DNA of 64,000 nt from an uncultured Lachnotalea sp. (GCA_947066815.1 CAMSZT010000005.1:43133-107132); one strand, 5' to 3'. Counted from the stretch's first letter, positions 1 through 9,057 are shown. The notes: generated by a model from the letters alone, not told the origin. Numbers and translations: made by a program.

Positions 1-1
1 C

Positions 2-1189
2 GCGGCGGCCCTGGGGCTCCTTGCGGCGGCCGTCGGTATGTTTTTCCTAAAGCCGGCCTATGGGATAGCGGCCCTGATCGGGGTGATCGTCCTCAACCTG
101 ATCACCTACTACAAATATAAAGGGGACATGGCCATGTATTTTGCCTGCATGTCCCAGGTGGCCGACCTGGTGGAATACGGCGGGCAGCTCACCCGCGTTT
201 CCGGGGACGAGCCCATTCTCGCCCCCTACAAAAAGCTCCTCGCCGAGGACTGTGAAAGCCTGAAAGCGATCCGCAGGCATGCCTGGATCCTGGTGGACAA
301 GAGCGACGTGGGCGGGAACCTGGTCAAGGTGGTGCTGGATTACCTGTGCATGATGACCCACCTGGACCTGCTCTTGTTCCGGCAGATGGCGGAGACCATA
401 AGACACCAGGGACAGGTTTTGGAACGTCTCATGGAGACCATGGGGCGGCTGGAGCTGGCCCTCTGTATCGGCTCCTTCCGGGACCTTCTGGAGGAACACT
501 GCCTGCCCGTGTTCCACGAGGCGCCGGAGAGGACCCTGTCCTGCGAGGCCGTCTACCATCCGCTGGTGGAGCATGCGGTGGCCAATTCCATCCGGACGGG
601 GAGTTCCGTGCTGATCACCGGCTCCAATGCCTCGGGAAAGTCCACCTTCTTAAAGACCATCGGCGTCGGCGCCATCCTGGCCCAGACCATCTACACGGTG
701 CCGGCGGCCTCCTATGAGGCGGACTTTTTCCGGATCTATTCCTCCATGGCCCTGAGTGACAGCCTGGAGACGAAGGAGAGCTATTATATGGTAGAGATCA
801 AGTCCTTAAAACGGATCCTGGACGCCGTCTCCGGGGAGACGCCGGTGCTCTGTTTTGTGGACGAGGTCCTCCGGGGGACCAACACCGTGGAGCGGATCTC
901 CGCCTCCTCAAAGATCCTGGAGAGCATGGCCGGAAAAAATGTACTGTGCTTTGCCGCCACCCACGACATCGAGCTGACTTCCCTTTTGGAGGGCCTTTAT
1001 GCCAACTATCATTTCGAGGAGCAGGTGGAGGAGGGGGACGTCTCCTTTTCCTACCGGCTGGAGGAGGGCCGGGCGGGGAGTCGGAACGCCATCCGGCTGC
1101 TTGGCATCATGGGCTACGACGAAAGGATCATCCAAGACGCCGAGGAGATGGCGGAGCGGTTCGCCCGGACCGGGGAGTGGAGGCTTTAA
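2..1189 (+). CDS. Membrane MutS-like ATPase, 5' end missing
   Basis: The reading frame is already open at the window edge, so the N-terminal part lies outside. The visible part starts in a hydrophobic Ala/Leu-rich segment continuing to about residue 35, which looks like a membrane helix. It then has a helical middle and a C-terminal MutS-type ATPase: Walker A GSNASGKST (nt ~625-650) and Walker B LCFVDE followed by RGTN (nt ~850-880), then an ATHD motif typical of the MutS family switch region. There is no mismatch-recognition domain, and true mutS lies at 44.4 kb, so this is the membrane-attached MutS-like family whose role is not well established. The stop codon overlaps the first copy of a palindromic repeat. 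Confidence 0.85.
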   Translation, partial: AAALGLLAAAVGMFFLKPAYGIAALIGVIVLNLITYYKYKGDMAMYFACMSQVADLVEYGGQLTRVSGDEPILAPYKKLLAEDCESLKAIRRHAWILVDKSDVGGNLVKVVLDYLCMMTHLDLLLFRQMAETIRHQGQVLERLMETMGRLELALCIGSFRDLLEEHCLPVFHEAPERTLSCEAVYHPLVEHAVANSIRTGSSVLITGSNASGKSTFLKTIGVGAILAQTIYTVPAASYEADFFRIYSSMALSDSLETKESYYMVEIKSLKRILDAVSGETPVLCFVDEVLRGTNTVERISASSKILESMAGKNVLCFAATHDIELTSLLEGLYANYHFEEQVEEGDVSFSYRLEEGRAGSRNAIRLLGIMGYDERIIQDAEEMAERFARTGEWRL

Positions 1190-1243
1190 GGTAATAGTGA
1201 AACCACAGAATCTGCTCTATAATTTTGAGTTTCACAATTACCT
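1189..1243. repeat. Palindromic repeat, copy A (short form)
   Basis: The ends are AGGTAATAGTGAAAC (1189-1203) and GTTTCACAATTACCT (1229-1243). They are inverted complements with 14 of 15 matches, around a 25-nt AT-rich loop. The same ends recur at 11819-11908 and 13965-14100. The left end starts on the last base of the upstream stop codon. Only the tips match the longer copies, so this is probably an internally deleted or minimal member. Confidence 0.7.
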
Positions 1244-1276
1244 GGCGAAGGCTTTCAAAGAGAGGAGATTTTTGAC

Positions 1277-1762
1277 ATGATGAAGGTAACCTTATACACG
1301 GACGGCTCTGCCAGGGGGAACCCGGACGGGCCCGGCGGCTACGGGGCGGTGCTCCAGTATGTGGACGGAAAGGGAGTGCTCCACGAGAAGGAGCTCTCGG
1401 CAGGTTATAAAAAGACCACCAACAACCGCATGGAGCTCATGGGAGTCATCGCGGGACTGGAGGCGTTAAACCGGCCCTGCCAGGTGGAGGTGATTTCCGA
1501 TTCTTCCTATGTGGTAAAGGCCTTTACGGAGCGCTGGATCGACGGCTGGGTACGCAGGGGCTGGACGCGGGGAAAAAACGAGCCGGTGAAAAACTCGGAC
1601 CTGTGGAAACGGCTCCTTGCGGCAAAGGAACCCCACCAGGTGACCTTCCGCTGGGTCAGGGGACACGCCGGGCATCCGGAAAACGAGCGGTGCGACCGCC
1701 TGGCCACGACGGCGGCGGACGGAGCGCCAGGCACCCTGCTCACGGATCCCGGCGTGTCCTAA
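1277..1762 (+). CDS. rnhA: Ribonuclease HI
   Basis: Cleaves the RNA strand of RNA:DNA hybrids in the cytoplasm, helping to remove Okazaki primers and R-loops. At 161 aa it has the normal length of bacterial RNase HI. The fold opens with [10 protein letters not shown], carrying the first catalytic Asp (about residue 9). Next come NNRMEL with the Glu (about 53), SDSSYVV with the second Asp (about 75), [10 protein letters not shown] with the flexible-loop His, and CDRLA with the last Asp (about 140). The full DEDD set is therefore present. AGAGGAG (1261-1267) sits nine bases before the ATG; the adjacent ATG codons at 1277 and 1280 are both possible starts. No other gene is clearly coupled to it. 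Confidence 0.95.
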   Translation: MMKVTLYTDGSARGNPDGPGGYGAVLQYVDGKGVLHEKELSAGYKKTTNNRMELMGVIAGLEALNRPCQVEVISDSSYVVKAFTERWIDGWVRRGWTRGKNEPVKNSDLWKRLLAAKEPHQVTFRWVRGHAGHPENERCDRLATTAADGAPGTLLTDPGVS

Positions 1763-1834
1763 GGAAACACTGATTTTTTCAAATCAACACAAAACAGAAA
1801 CTGTGTTGTTCCGTTTCGGAGCAGGATCTTCTAT

Positions 1835-1867
1835 GATCTTATTAACAGCCGCGGCTGAAATAAGATC
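1835..1867. promoter_or_regulatory. Inverted repeat upstream of TetR-type remnant
   Basis: GATCTTATT (1835-1843) and AATAAGATC (1859-1867) are perfect inverted complements around an inner palindrome CAGCCGCGGCTG. A second small hairpin, CAACACA / TGTGTTG (1785-1808), precedes it. The position just before the ribosome binding site (AAAGGAG, ~1869) would fit an operator or an attenuating hairpin. Function is inferred from position only. Confidence 0.35.
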
Positions 1868-1883
1868 CAAAGGAGAAAGCATT

Positions 1884-2315
1884 ATGAACACAGACAAGAT
1901 TTATGCAGAGAAGATCGCAGGCGAATATGCCCCGAAAGACGCATCCAAGGTGATCGCCTTAAAGAAACTGGACAGAAAAGCAAAGAGCAAGGAGGACTAT
2001 CTCCTTCCCTACCTGCAGTTTATACGTGAGAACAAAAAAGTCTACCGTGCGGACTTCCGGAATCCAAACGGGATGCGGACAGATATACGGTATGGGAATC
2101 TGAAAAAATACATTCTTGAACCCATTCTGAAAAAATTTGAAGTCCCGGACGGGCTTCATCGCTATTATATCGCATATTACATAGAGGGGACAACGGCGAT
2201 CATCAAGGAATGGTTAAAAGAAGACTGCGGGGAGCCCGCCGAGATGATCGCCGCGATCATAGAAGAATGTGTCAGACCGTCCGTCGGTGCGGAGAGGAAA
2301 TTGTATGGCAAATGA
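1884..2315 (+). pseudogene. Chimeric remnant: short membrane-protein N-terminus joined to TetR C-terminal domain
   Basis: The start at 1884 follows AAAGGAG; the frame is open from 1803 but lacks a signal there. The first ~32 residues (MNTDKIYAEKIAGEYAPKD...VIALKKLDRKAK) resemble, from memory, the opening of small Clostridia membrane proteins sometimes annotated as dihydropteridine reductase. From about residue 36 the protein becomes a TetR-family C-terminal ligand domain (LPYLQFIRENKKVYRADF ... YYIAYYIEGTTAIIKEWLK). There is no TetR DNA-binding helix-turn-helix. The simplest reading is an in-frame deletion that joined two neighbouring genes. It may still be translated (143 aa), but it cannot act as a normal repressor. 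It overlaps the next gene by 11 bp. Confidence 0.5.
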
Positions 2316-2982
2316 CATTATGACCGAAAAAGCAAAACAATTTCTCGAGAAATGGAAGAGGGATTACGCCTTCAAGACGCTGGCCGGCTCCCTCCTTTCC
2401 TTCGGCGTCACCGTATTGTTTGCGTTCTATAACGGATTTCTGGGTATTCATCTGTCGTCCATATGGCACGGCAGCATCTGCGTGTATTACCTGCTCCTCG
2501 TCACGATCCGGGGGATGATCCTGCTGGCGGAAAAGAACAACCGGGCAAGCAAGGAGCGGGCGGCCTGCAGGCGGAGGATCTTTTTTATCAGCGCCGTCAT
2601 GCTGCTGGCATTAAATTTGGCCCTGATCTTTCCCATCTCGCAGATGGTCCTGCTGGAAAAGCCGGTGAACATGGGGATGATCCCCGCGATCGCCATGGCT
2701 GCCTACACAACCTGGAAACTCACCATGGCCTCCGTCCATGTCCGGAAGCAAAGACGAAACAGCCAGGACAATGTCCTGGTGGCAGAGCTTCGGACGATCA
2801 ACTTTATCGACGCCCTGGTGTCCATCATCACACTCCAAAACACGCTGATCATGGTGAATCAGGCGAAAGCAAATACAAAGGACATGATCGTCTTATCCGC
2901 CGTCTCCTGTGCCGCGATCTACCTGCTCATCCTCCTCACGACCGTCCGATCGCTGATAAGGGGCCTTCTTATACAATATTAA
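2305..2982 (+). CDS. Hypothetical multi-pass membrane protein
   Basis: The start at 2305 follows GGAGAGGAAA and overlaps the end of the TetR-type remnant, indicating translational coupling. The 225-aa product has about six hydrophobic segments: LAGSLLSFGVTVLFAFYNG, a WHGSICVYYLLLVTIRG helix, FFISAVMLLALNLALIF, a segment after MGMIPAIAMAAY, one around IDALVSIITLQNTL, and a C-terminal one at AAIYLLILLTTVR. Basic loops (KNNRASKERAACRRR, RKQRRN) separate them. I do not recognise the family. Pairing with a TetR-type gene suggests a transport or stress-linked membrane role, but this is inference. Confidence 0.75.
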   Translation: MANDIMTEKAKQFLEKWKRDYAFKTLAGSLLSFGVTVLFAFYNGFLGIHLSSIWHGSICVYYLLLVTIRGMILLAEKNNRASKERAACRRRIFFISAVMLLALNLALIFPISQMVLLEKPVNMGMIPAIAMAAYTTWKLTMASVHVRKQRRNSQDNVLVAELRTINFIDALVSIITLQNTLIMVNQAKANTKDMIVLSAVSCAAIYLLILLTTVRSLIRGLLIQY

Positions 2983-3064
2983 TATTTTCGAATTTTTCCA
3001 GAAAGTTTACAACTTGTATACATCTCTGTGTTAAAATGGATCTGACGAGAGGGGATGACACAGG

Positions 3065-3718
3065 ATGAAAAAGATTTTGATCGTGGAGGATGAAGAGGCC
3101 ATCGGGATCCTGATGTGCCGCACGCTTTTGTCCGAAGGCTACCAGTGTGACTGGGTGCGGACGGGGACCGAGGGTGCGAAGCAGATCGAGAGGGCCTCTT
3201 ATTCTTTGGTCTTGTTGGATATCATGCTGCCCGGACTGAACGGCTACGAGCTTTTGGAGTATATCCGCCCGCTTGGGATCCCGGTCATCTTTGCGACGGC
3301 CAAGGGGCAGGTGTCGGAGCGGGTCTACGGGCTTAAGCTGGGGGCCGACGACTACATCACCAAGCCCTTCCAGGTGAGCGAGCTTTCTGCCAGGGTGGAG
3401 GCGGTCTTAAGGCGGAGCGGGAGCCACAGGCGGACCGTGACCGTCGACGACGTCACCGTGGATTTCGAGGGCCGGTCCGTGACGAAGGGGGATGTGCCGG
3501 TGATGCTGACAGCCAAGGAATACGGCCTTCTTGCGGAGCTGGTCCTCCACAAGAATGTGGCCCTCTCCAGGGAGCAGCTTTATGAGAAGGTTTGGAACGA
3601 GCTCTATACAGGCGAGACCAGGACCTTGGACTGCCACATCCAGCGGCTCAGGAAAAAGCTGCACTGGGAGGACAAGATCCGGACCGTGTTCCGGGTAGGT
3701 TATCGTCTGGAGGTCTGA
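3065..3718 (+). CDS. OmpR-family response regulator
   Basis: A 217-aa two-domain transcription factor. The receiver domain (residues 1-~117) has the acidic pair in VEDEE, the phospho-acceptor Asp in LLDIMLPG (about residue 52), the FATAK switch Thr region and the TKPF lysine loop. The C-terminal winged helix (about 125-217) has the OmpR signature LTAKEYGLLAELVLHKN, then SREQLYEKVW and the recognition-helix segment TLDCHIQRLRKKL. The next gene is its cognate kinase, 26 bp away. The target genes cannot be read from the sequence; autoregulation and control of the unknown protein at 5093 are plausible. Confidence 0.93.
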   Translation: MKKILIVEDEEAIGILMCRTLLSEGYQCDWVRTGTEGAKQIERASYSLVLLDIMLPGLNGYELLEYIRPLGIPVIFATAKGQVSERVYGLKLGADDYITKPFQVSELSARVEAVLRRSGSHRRTVTVDDVTVDFEGRSVTKGDVPVMLTAKEYGLLAELVLHKNVALSREQLYEKVWNELYTGETRTLDCHIQRLRKKLHWEDKIRTVFRVGYRLEV

Positions 3719-3744
3719 TATTTTGCGGTCTGGAGGTCGGTTTC

Positions 3745-5148
3745 ATGCGGCTGTTTGTGAAAATCTTCCTTTCTTTTATGTTGGTGCTGATCTTGGCTCT
3801 CTGCAGCGTGGAGTACTGCATGGTCTCCGCAAGTTTTGAGCAGGCCCTGGAGCAGGCGGTGAGCCATGAGATGGAACAGTTCCGGTTCATCCGGATAGTG
3901 ACTTATATGGGCGGCGCCCGTACCGGGGAGCAGCAGCTGGGAGAACGGAGCATGCTCCTCCTGGCGGCGGACGGGGCCGTCCTTTATCCCGGCTTTTCGG
4001 AGGCGCTCCTGAATGCCTCCGAAGGGATGGAGCAGTCCGGCAAGATCACTTATGTGGTCCGGGAGACAGAGGGGCGCCATATGCTTTTCGTGGCGGGGGA
4101 GATCCCTTCCGGGGACACCATGCAGGTCTTAAAGACGGCGGCGGATATTTCCCATATTTACAGGGAGCGGGCACTTTTAGAAAAGCAGTACGGCTACTAC
4201 ATCTATGCGGCCCTGCTGGTCTGCGGCCTCCTGGCGGCCGGGATCTCCTATGTTCTGGTGAAGCCTCTGAAACGGCTCCAGCGCTCGGCAGACAGGATCG
4301 CCATGGGAGAATATGCCGGCCGGGTGAAAGAGGGCGGCCGGGATGAGATCGGGGAGCTGGCCCGGTCCTTTAACCAGATGGCCGAGGCCGTGGAGCAGAA
4401 GGTGGAAGAACTCAAACTGGAAGCCGTGAGGAAGGAACAGTTCATGGGGGATTTCTCCCATGAGATCAAAACCCCCATGACAGCCATCATCGGGTACGCG
4501 GACACCCTCTACCAGAAGGAACTCTCCAGAAAAGAGACGAAGGAGGCCGCCGGTTATATCTTAAATGAGGGGATGCGCCTGGAATCCCTGGCCAAAAAGA
4601 TGATGCGCTTCATCGCGCTGGACCAGGAGGACTTCTGCTTCGAGGAGATCCCGGCGGAGGAATTCTTCCAGGACATCCGCGAGACCACAGCGCCCTTTTT
4701 TTCGGACAGGGAGCGGAACCTTCGGATCTCCTGCCGGGAGGGCTGCCTCAATGCGGAATGGGATCTGATGAAGACCCTTGTGATCAACCTGATCGACAAT
4801 GCAAAGAAGGCCGGGAGCCGCCGGATCTTCCTTCGGGGAGAACCGGAGGAGGGGGGCTACCGGATCACCATAAGCGACGACGGGAGGGGGATCCCGGCGG
4901 AAAGCCTTTCCCGCGTCCAGGACGCTTTTTATATGGTAGACAGATCCCGGAGCCGGAAGCAGAACGGGGCCGGACTGGGCCTGGCCCTCTGCAAAAAGAT
5001 CGCGGCCCTCCACGGAACGTTTTTAAATTTTTACAGCAGAGAGGGAAAGGGGACCACGGTGACGCTGTGGATCCCGGGAAGGAGGGACCGCCATGCCGGC
5101 GAAGGATCAAAAACAGAAGATGCCGCACAGGGAACGGAAGCGGATTAA
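3745..5148 (+). CDS. Sensor histidine kinase
   Basis: The reading frame is open from 3592, but the start at 3745 is preferred: TGGAGGTC lies ten bases upstream and the first residues form a membrane helix. The 467-aa protein has TM1 (~1-25), an extracytoplasmic sensor of about 120 residues, and TM2 (YYIYAALLVCGLLAAGISYVL, ~150-172 region). A HAMP linker (VKPLKRLQ ... FNQMAEAVE), a HisKA box (FSHEIKTPMTAIIGY, His about 239) and an HATPase domain (N box LIDNAKK, G1 DDGRGI, G2 GAGLGLALCKKI) follow. All kinase motifs are intact. It should phosphorylate the regulator encoded just upstream; the stimulus is unknown. Confidence 0.92.
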   Translation: MRLFVKIFLSFMLVLILALCSVEYCMVSASFEQALEQAVSHEMEQFRFIRIVTYMGGARTGEQQLGERSMLLLAADGAVLYPGFSEALLNASEGMEQSGKITYVVRETEGRHMLFVAGEIPSGDTMQVLKTAADISHIYRERALLEKQYGYYIYAALLVCGLLAAGISYVLVKPLKRLQRSADRIAMGEYAGRVKEGGRDEIGELARSFNQMAEAVEQKVEELKLEAVRKEQFMGDFSHEIKTPMTAIIGYADTLYQKELSRKETKEAAGYILNEGMRLESLAKKMMRFIALDQEDFCFEEIPAEEFFQDIRETTAPFFSDRERNLRISCREGCLNAEWDLMKTLVINLIDNAKKAGSRRIFLRGEPEEGGYRITISDDGRGIPAESLSRVQDAFYMVDRSRSRKQNGAGLGLALCKKIAALHGTFLNFYSREGKGTTVTLWIPGRRDRHAGEGSKTEDAAQGTEAD

Positions 5149-6145
5149 ATACCTGTCTGCCGGTCTGGGCCTGCTCCTGGCCCTTCTCCTCATCAGCAGC
5201 TTCGGCATGTGGCTGGTACAGGAATTTTTGGATCATTTTGACGGCAGGCGATACCGGGAAGCCGCCGCGGTTTCAGACGGTGCCTGGACGCAGGCCGCGG
5301 AGCCGGAGACACTCCTCCCCGCCGATGTGACCGCCGGAGACGACACGGATCCGGGGGAAGAGACCCTGAACGCGGTCCTTCTGGACGGGAACCGGTTAAA
5401 TGACACCGAACGGCTCCGGATCCTGACGGAATTATCCCTGAAGCCTTACGGGAAGGCCTACAGGGATCATCTGGAGAGGGAGCCTTTGGAGGAGATCGAG
5501 CTGACGGAAGCGGAGGCCAGGGAGAGGGCTTTTCAGTTCCTGAAGCTTATCAACGCCTCCCTTCCGTTTTCCTATGTGCAGTATCGGGCAGAGGGGGTAA
5601 AGCTGGATTTCCGGGCGGACCCTGCCCACCCTTCCGTCTCCCTGTGGGCGGCGGACTTTACCACCTACGGATGCGTCGTACTCCTCTATCTGGACGCAAG
5701 GACAGGGCTTCCCGTCCGGTTCCGCGCCGCCTACGATCCCTTTGCACAGAAGGGGGATACGGGCCTTGTCTGCGAAAATGCGGCTGCCCTGGACATCCTG
5801 GCCACCGGCAGAAGTGTACAGACGGACAACCCGGTGTTTTTGGAGACGTTACTCTCTTATCTGGCGGACAGCCTGAAGGCCAACTTTTATACCAACCCGA
5901 TCGTGGGGAACGCTTACCCGGAAGCGGACGACGTGGGAAACATCCTCTATCTCCCGGTATCCCAGTGGATGACGGACGATTACCGGTACGTGCTGACCTG
6001 GGCCTTCCGAAACAGCGCAGAGGCAGGAGGACACCTGTCGGAATTTGACCTGGTCCTATCTCCTATGGAAGCTCAGGAGACGGTGCGGAACATCTTCGCC
6101 GTCGAGTATGGATACTGGATGGAGATGGGGGGATCGGACGGATAG
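5093..6145 (+). CDS. Membrane-anchored hypothetical protein of the two-component operon
   Basis: It begins inside the last 56 bp of the kinase gene, behind a good GGAAGGAGGGA site, so it is translated from the same message. The 350-aa product has a basic cytoplasmic tail (KQKMPHRERKRIK), one membrane helix (about residues 20-43) and an extracytoplasmic domain of about 300 residues with mixed alpha/beta character. It contains no catalytic motif that I recognise. The topology resembles accessory proteins such as YycH or YycI that tune a sensor kinase from outside the membrane, but no sequence similarity is claimed. It could equally be an output of the system. Confidence 0.75.
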   Translation: MPAKDQKQKMPHRERKRIKYLSAGLGLLLALLLISSFGMWLVQEFLDHFDGRRYREAAAVSDGAWTQAAEPETLLPADVTAGDDTDPGEETLNAVLLDGNRLNDTERLRILTELSLKPYGKAYRDHLEREPLEEIELTEAEARERAFQFLKLINASLPFSYVQYRAEGVKLDFRADPAHPSVSLWAADFTTYGCVVLLYLDARTGLPVRFRAAYDPFAQKGDTGLVCENAAALDILATGRSVQTDNPVFLETLLSYLADSLKANFYTNPIVGNAYPEADDVGNILYLPVSQWMTDDYRYVLTWAFRNSAEAGGHLSEFDLVLSPMEAQETVRNIFAVEYGYWMEMGGSDG

Positions 6146-6169
6146 TCCGGCGCCTGCCTTAGAATCTTC

Positions 6170-6198
6170 TTGCGAAAGCATCCGCTTTGTGATAGGAT
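6170..6198 (+). promoter_or_regulatory. Predicted sigma-A promoter for small ORF-alaS
   Basis: TTGCGA (6170-6175) and TAGGAT (6193-6198) are separated by 17 bp, in the gap between the preceding operon and the small ORF. The -10 box matches consensus only moderately. Confidence 0.4.
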
Positions 6199-6244
6199 AA
6201 AGAGATGGATCGAGATTTTAGAGATTGCATAGGAGGATTTTTCC

Positions 6245-6373
6245 ATGGGAGCATTTTTTTCAGAGCTTTATCAGATGGCAGTGAAGTTTGTTTTTCTGGG
6301 CGCAGTAGCCTTCGGCGGCATCATGTGCGGGATCAAACTGAGAAAACATAAGAACGCGAAGGAAGGGGAATGA
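6245..6373 (+). CDS. Small single-pass membrane protein (42 aa)
   Basis: The ORF follows a strong AGGAGG (6231-6236). It encodes MGAFFSELYQMAV, a helix VFLGAVAFGGIMCGIKL and a basic tail RKHKNAKEGE, and stops at 6371-6373. The stop overlaps the alaS ATG as ATGA, so the two are translationally coupled. The ribosome site, hydrophobic core and positive-inside tail all support a real gene. Its function is unknown. Confidence 0.7.
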   Translation: MGAFFSELYQMAVKFVFLGAVAFGGIMCGIKLRKHKNAKEGE

Positions 6374-9012
6374 TCGTGGCAGCGTACGGCGTAAACCAGT
6401 TAAGACGGATGTTCTTAGAGTTTTTCGAGAGCAAGGGACATCTGGCCATGAAGAGCTTTTCCCTCGTGCCTCATAATGACAACAGCCTCCTGTTGATCAA
6501 TTCCGGCATGGCGCCCTTGAAGCCTTATTTCACCGGGCAGGAGATCCCGCCCAGGAGGCGGGTGACCACCTGTCAGAAGTGCATCCGCACCGGAGACATT
6601 GAGAACGTGGGAAAGACAGCCCGCCACGGCACATTTTTCGAGATGCTGGGCAACTTTTCGTTCGGCGATTATTTTAAGAGGGAGGCCATCCACTGGTCCT
6701 GGGAGTTTCTGACTGAGGTGGTAGGCCTGTCCCCCGACCGGCTGTATCCGTCTGTCTATCTGGAGGATGACGAGGCTTTTGAGATCTGGAACAAGGAGAT
6801 CGGCATCGCGGCCGAGCGGATCTTCAGGTTCGGCAAGGAGGACAATTTCTGGGAGCACGGGGCAGGGCCCTGCGGCCCCTGTTCGGAGATCTACTATGAC
6901 CGGGGAGAGAAGTACGGCTGCGGAAAGCCCGGCTGCACGGTGGGCTGTGACTGCGACCGCTACATTGAGGTATGGAACAACGTCTTTACCCAGTTCAACA
7001 ATGACGGGAAGGACCATTACACCCCCCTGGAACAGAAGAACATCGACACGGGCATGGGTTTGGAACGTCTGGCCGTGGTGGTCCAGGACGTGGACTCCAT
7101 TTTTGCGGTGGACACCATCAAGGCTCTTTTGGACGCAGTTGCCGGCCTGGCTGGTGTCTCTTATCTGGAGGACGAGGCGAGGGATGTTTCTCTGCGGCTG
7201 ATCACGGACCATATCCGTTCCTGTACCTTCATGATCTCCGACGGCATCATGCCCTCCAACGAGGGGCGGGGCTACGTGCTTCGGAGGCTTCTAAGAAGGG
7301 CGGCCCGACACGGCAGGATTCTCGGGATCGAGGGAAAGTTCCTGGCGAAGCTGTCCGAGACGGTGATCGCCCTGTCGAGGGACGGGTATCCGGAGCTGGA
7401 CGAAAAGAAGGAGATGATCTTCCGGGTCCTCACGGAGGAAGAGGACAAGTTCAACAAGACCATTGACCAGGGGCTGGCCATTCTGGGCGACCTGGAAGAG
7501 AAGCTTTCTGGCGAGGGGAAGCCGGAACTTTCCGGCGAGGATGCGTTCCGGCTCTATGACACCTACGGCTTCCCGCTGGATCTGACCCGCGAAATTCTGG
7601 AAGAAAAGGGCTTCTCGGTGGATGAGGAAGGCTTTGCGAAGGCCATGGATGTGCAGAGGGAGACGGCCAGAAGTTCCAGGAAAAAGAGCAATTATATGGG
7701 CCGTGAGGATATCTATCAGAATTTAAGTGCGGATCTCACCACAGAATTCACGGGATATGAGACCTTGATCGATACAGGGCTTGTGACGGCGCTCACCACC
7801 GCGGAGGAGATCGTGGAGGCGCTGACCGACGGACAGAAGGGGACCATCATCACGGACCGGACGCCTTTTTACGCCACCATGGGCGGACAGAAGGCGGATC
7901 TGGGCGTGATCCGCACGGAGGATGCTGAGTTTTCCGTGACGGACGTGGTGGGGCTCCAGGGCGGAAAGGTCGGGCATATAGGGACCGTGACAAAGGGCAT
8001 GTTCCGGCTCGGCGACCGGGTGACCATGGAGGTGGATGCCGGAAACCGGACCGAAACCTGCAAGAACCACAGCGCCACCCACCTTCTGCAGAAGGCCCTC
8101 CGCATCGTACTGGGAGGCCACGTGGAGCAGGCCGGTTCCTTTGTGGCGGCGGACAGGCTCCGCTTCGACTTCACGCATTTTTCCGCCATGACAAAGGAAG
8201 AGCTTGACCGGGTGGAGGAGTTGGTCTGTGACGAGATCGCGAAGGCTGTCCCCGTGACCACCGAGATCATGACTCTGGACGAGGCCAGGAAGGCCGGCGC
8301 CATGGCGCTGTTCGGAGAAAAGTACGGCGACACGGTCCGGGTGGTCTCCATGGGTGACTTTTCCAAGGAACTCTGCGGCGGCACCCATGTGGCAAACACG
8401 GCCTCCATCGCCACCTTTAAGATCGTCTCCGAGGCGGGGATCGCCGCCGGCGTGCGCCGGATCGAGGCCCTGACCGGGAGGGGCGTGGCCCGCTATTATA
8501 AAGAACTGGAGGACGAGCTTTTCCTGGCGGCAAAGGCGGCCAAGACGGAGCCGGCCGGGCTGGTGAAAAAGATCGAATCCCTCCAGGAGGAGTTAAAGGC
8601 GCTCCACGGAGAAAATGAGAAGCTTAAGAGCAGGCTCGCAAAGGATGCCATGGGCGACGTCATGGACCAAGTCCGGGAGATCGGCGGCGTGAAGGCCCTG
8701 GCTGTCTCTGTAAAAGATGTGGACATGAACGGTCTCAGGAACCTGGGCGACCAGTTAAAAGAAAAGCTGGGCGAGGGCGTCGTGGTCCTGGTCTCCGAGA
8801 CAGGCGGAAAGGTGAACCTGATGGCCACGGCCACGGAAGGAGCCCAGAAGAAGGGCGCCCACGCGGGGAATCTCGTCAAAGCGGCGGCGGCATGTGTCGG
8901 CGGCGGCGGCGGCGGACGTCCCGGCATGGCCCAGGCGGGAGGAAAGAACCCGGCCGGGATCCCCGATGCGCTAAAGAAGGCTCTGGAGGTACTGGCGGAG
9001 CAGCTGAAATAA
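6370..9012 (+). CDS. alaS: Alanyl-tRNA synthetase
   Basis: Charges tRNA-Ala with alanine and clears mis-acylated Ser and Gly. The 880-aa length is normal. The class II catalytic core is at the N-terminus (FFESKGH, motif 2 region RTGDIENVGKTARHGTFFEM). The editing domain has the zinc-binding HSATH and CGGTHV motifs at nt ~8070 and ~8370. The C-Ala domain carries a poly-Gly run (CVGGGGGGRPGMAQAGG) near the end, typical of the family. I take the ATG at 6370, which forms a 4-bp overlap with the small ORF. GTG at 6376 has better Shine-Dalgarno spacing and would give MAAYGVNQLR, so it remains possible. Confidence 0.97.
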   Translation: MIVAAYGVNQLRRMFLEFFESKGHLAMKSFSLVPHNDNSLLLINSGMAPLKPYFTGQEIPPRRRVTTCQKCIRTGDIENVGKTARHGTFFEMLGNFSFGDYFKREAIHWSWEFLTEVVGLSPDRLYPSVYLEDDEAFEIWNKEIGIAAERIFRFGKEDNFWEHGAGPCGPCSEIYYDRGEKYGCGKPGCTVGCDCDRYIEVWNNVFTQFNNDGKDHYTPLEQKNIDTGMGLERLAVVVQDVDSIFAVDTIKALLDAVAGLAGVSYLEDEARDVSLRLITDHIRSCTFMISDGIMPSNEGRGYVLRRLLRRAARHGRILGIEGKFLAKLSETVIALSRDGYPELDEKKEMIFRVLTEEEDKFNKTIDQGLAILGDLEEKLSGEGKPELSGEDAFRLYDTYGFPLDLTREILEEKGFSVDEEGFAKAMDVQRETARSSRKKSNYMGREDIYQNLSADLTTEFTGYETLIDTGLVTALTTAEEIVEALTDGQKGTIITDRTPFYATMGGQKADLGVIRTEDAEFSVTDVVGLQGGKVGHIGTVTKGMFRLGDRVTMEVDAGNRTETCKNHSATHLLQKALRIVLGGHVEQAGSFVAADRLRFDFTHFSAMTKEELDRVEELVCDEIAKAVPVTTEIMTLDEARKAGAMALFGEKYGDTVRVVSMGDFSKELCGGTHVANTASIATFKIVSEAGIAAGVRRIEALTGRGVARYYKELEDELFLAAKAAKTEPAGLVKKIESLQEELKALHGENEKLKSRLAKDAMGDVMDQVREIGGVKALAVSVKDVDMNGLRNLGDQLKEKLGEGVVVLVSETGGKVNLMATATEGAQKKGAHAGNLVKAAAACVGGGGGGRPGMAQAGGKNPAGIPDALKKALEVLAEQLK

Positions 9013-9057
9013 CGGAGAGACGGACTGCAGCCGGTAAAAATAAAATCAAAATGGGTA

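Noticed and set aside
6200..6370. T-box riboswitch upstream of alaS
   Set aside because: No T-box consensus or specifier-loop structure is visible; the region is filled by a small ORF with a promoter.
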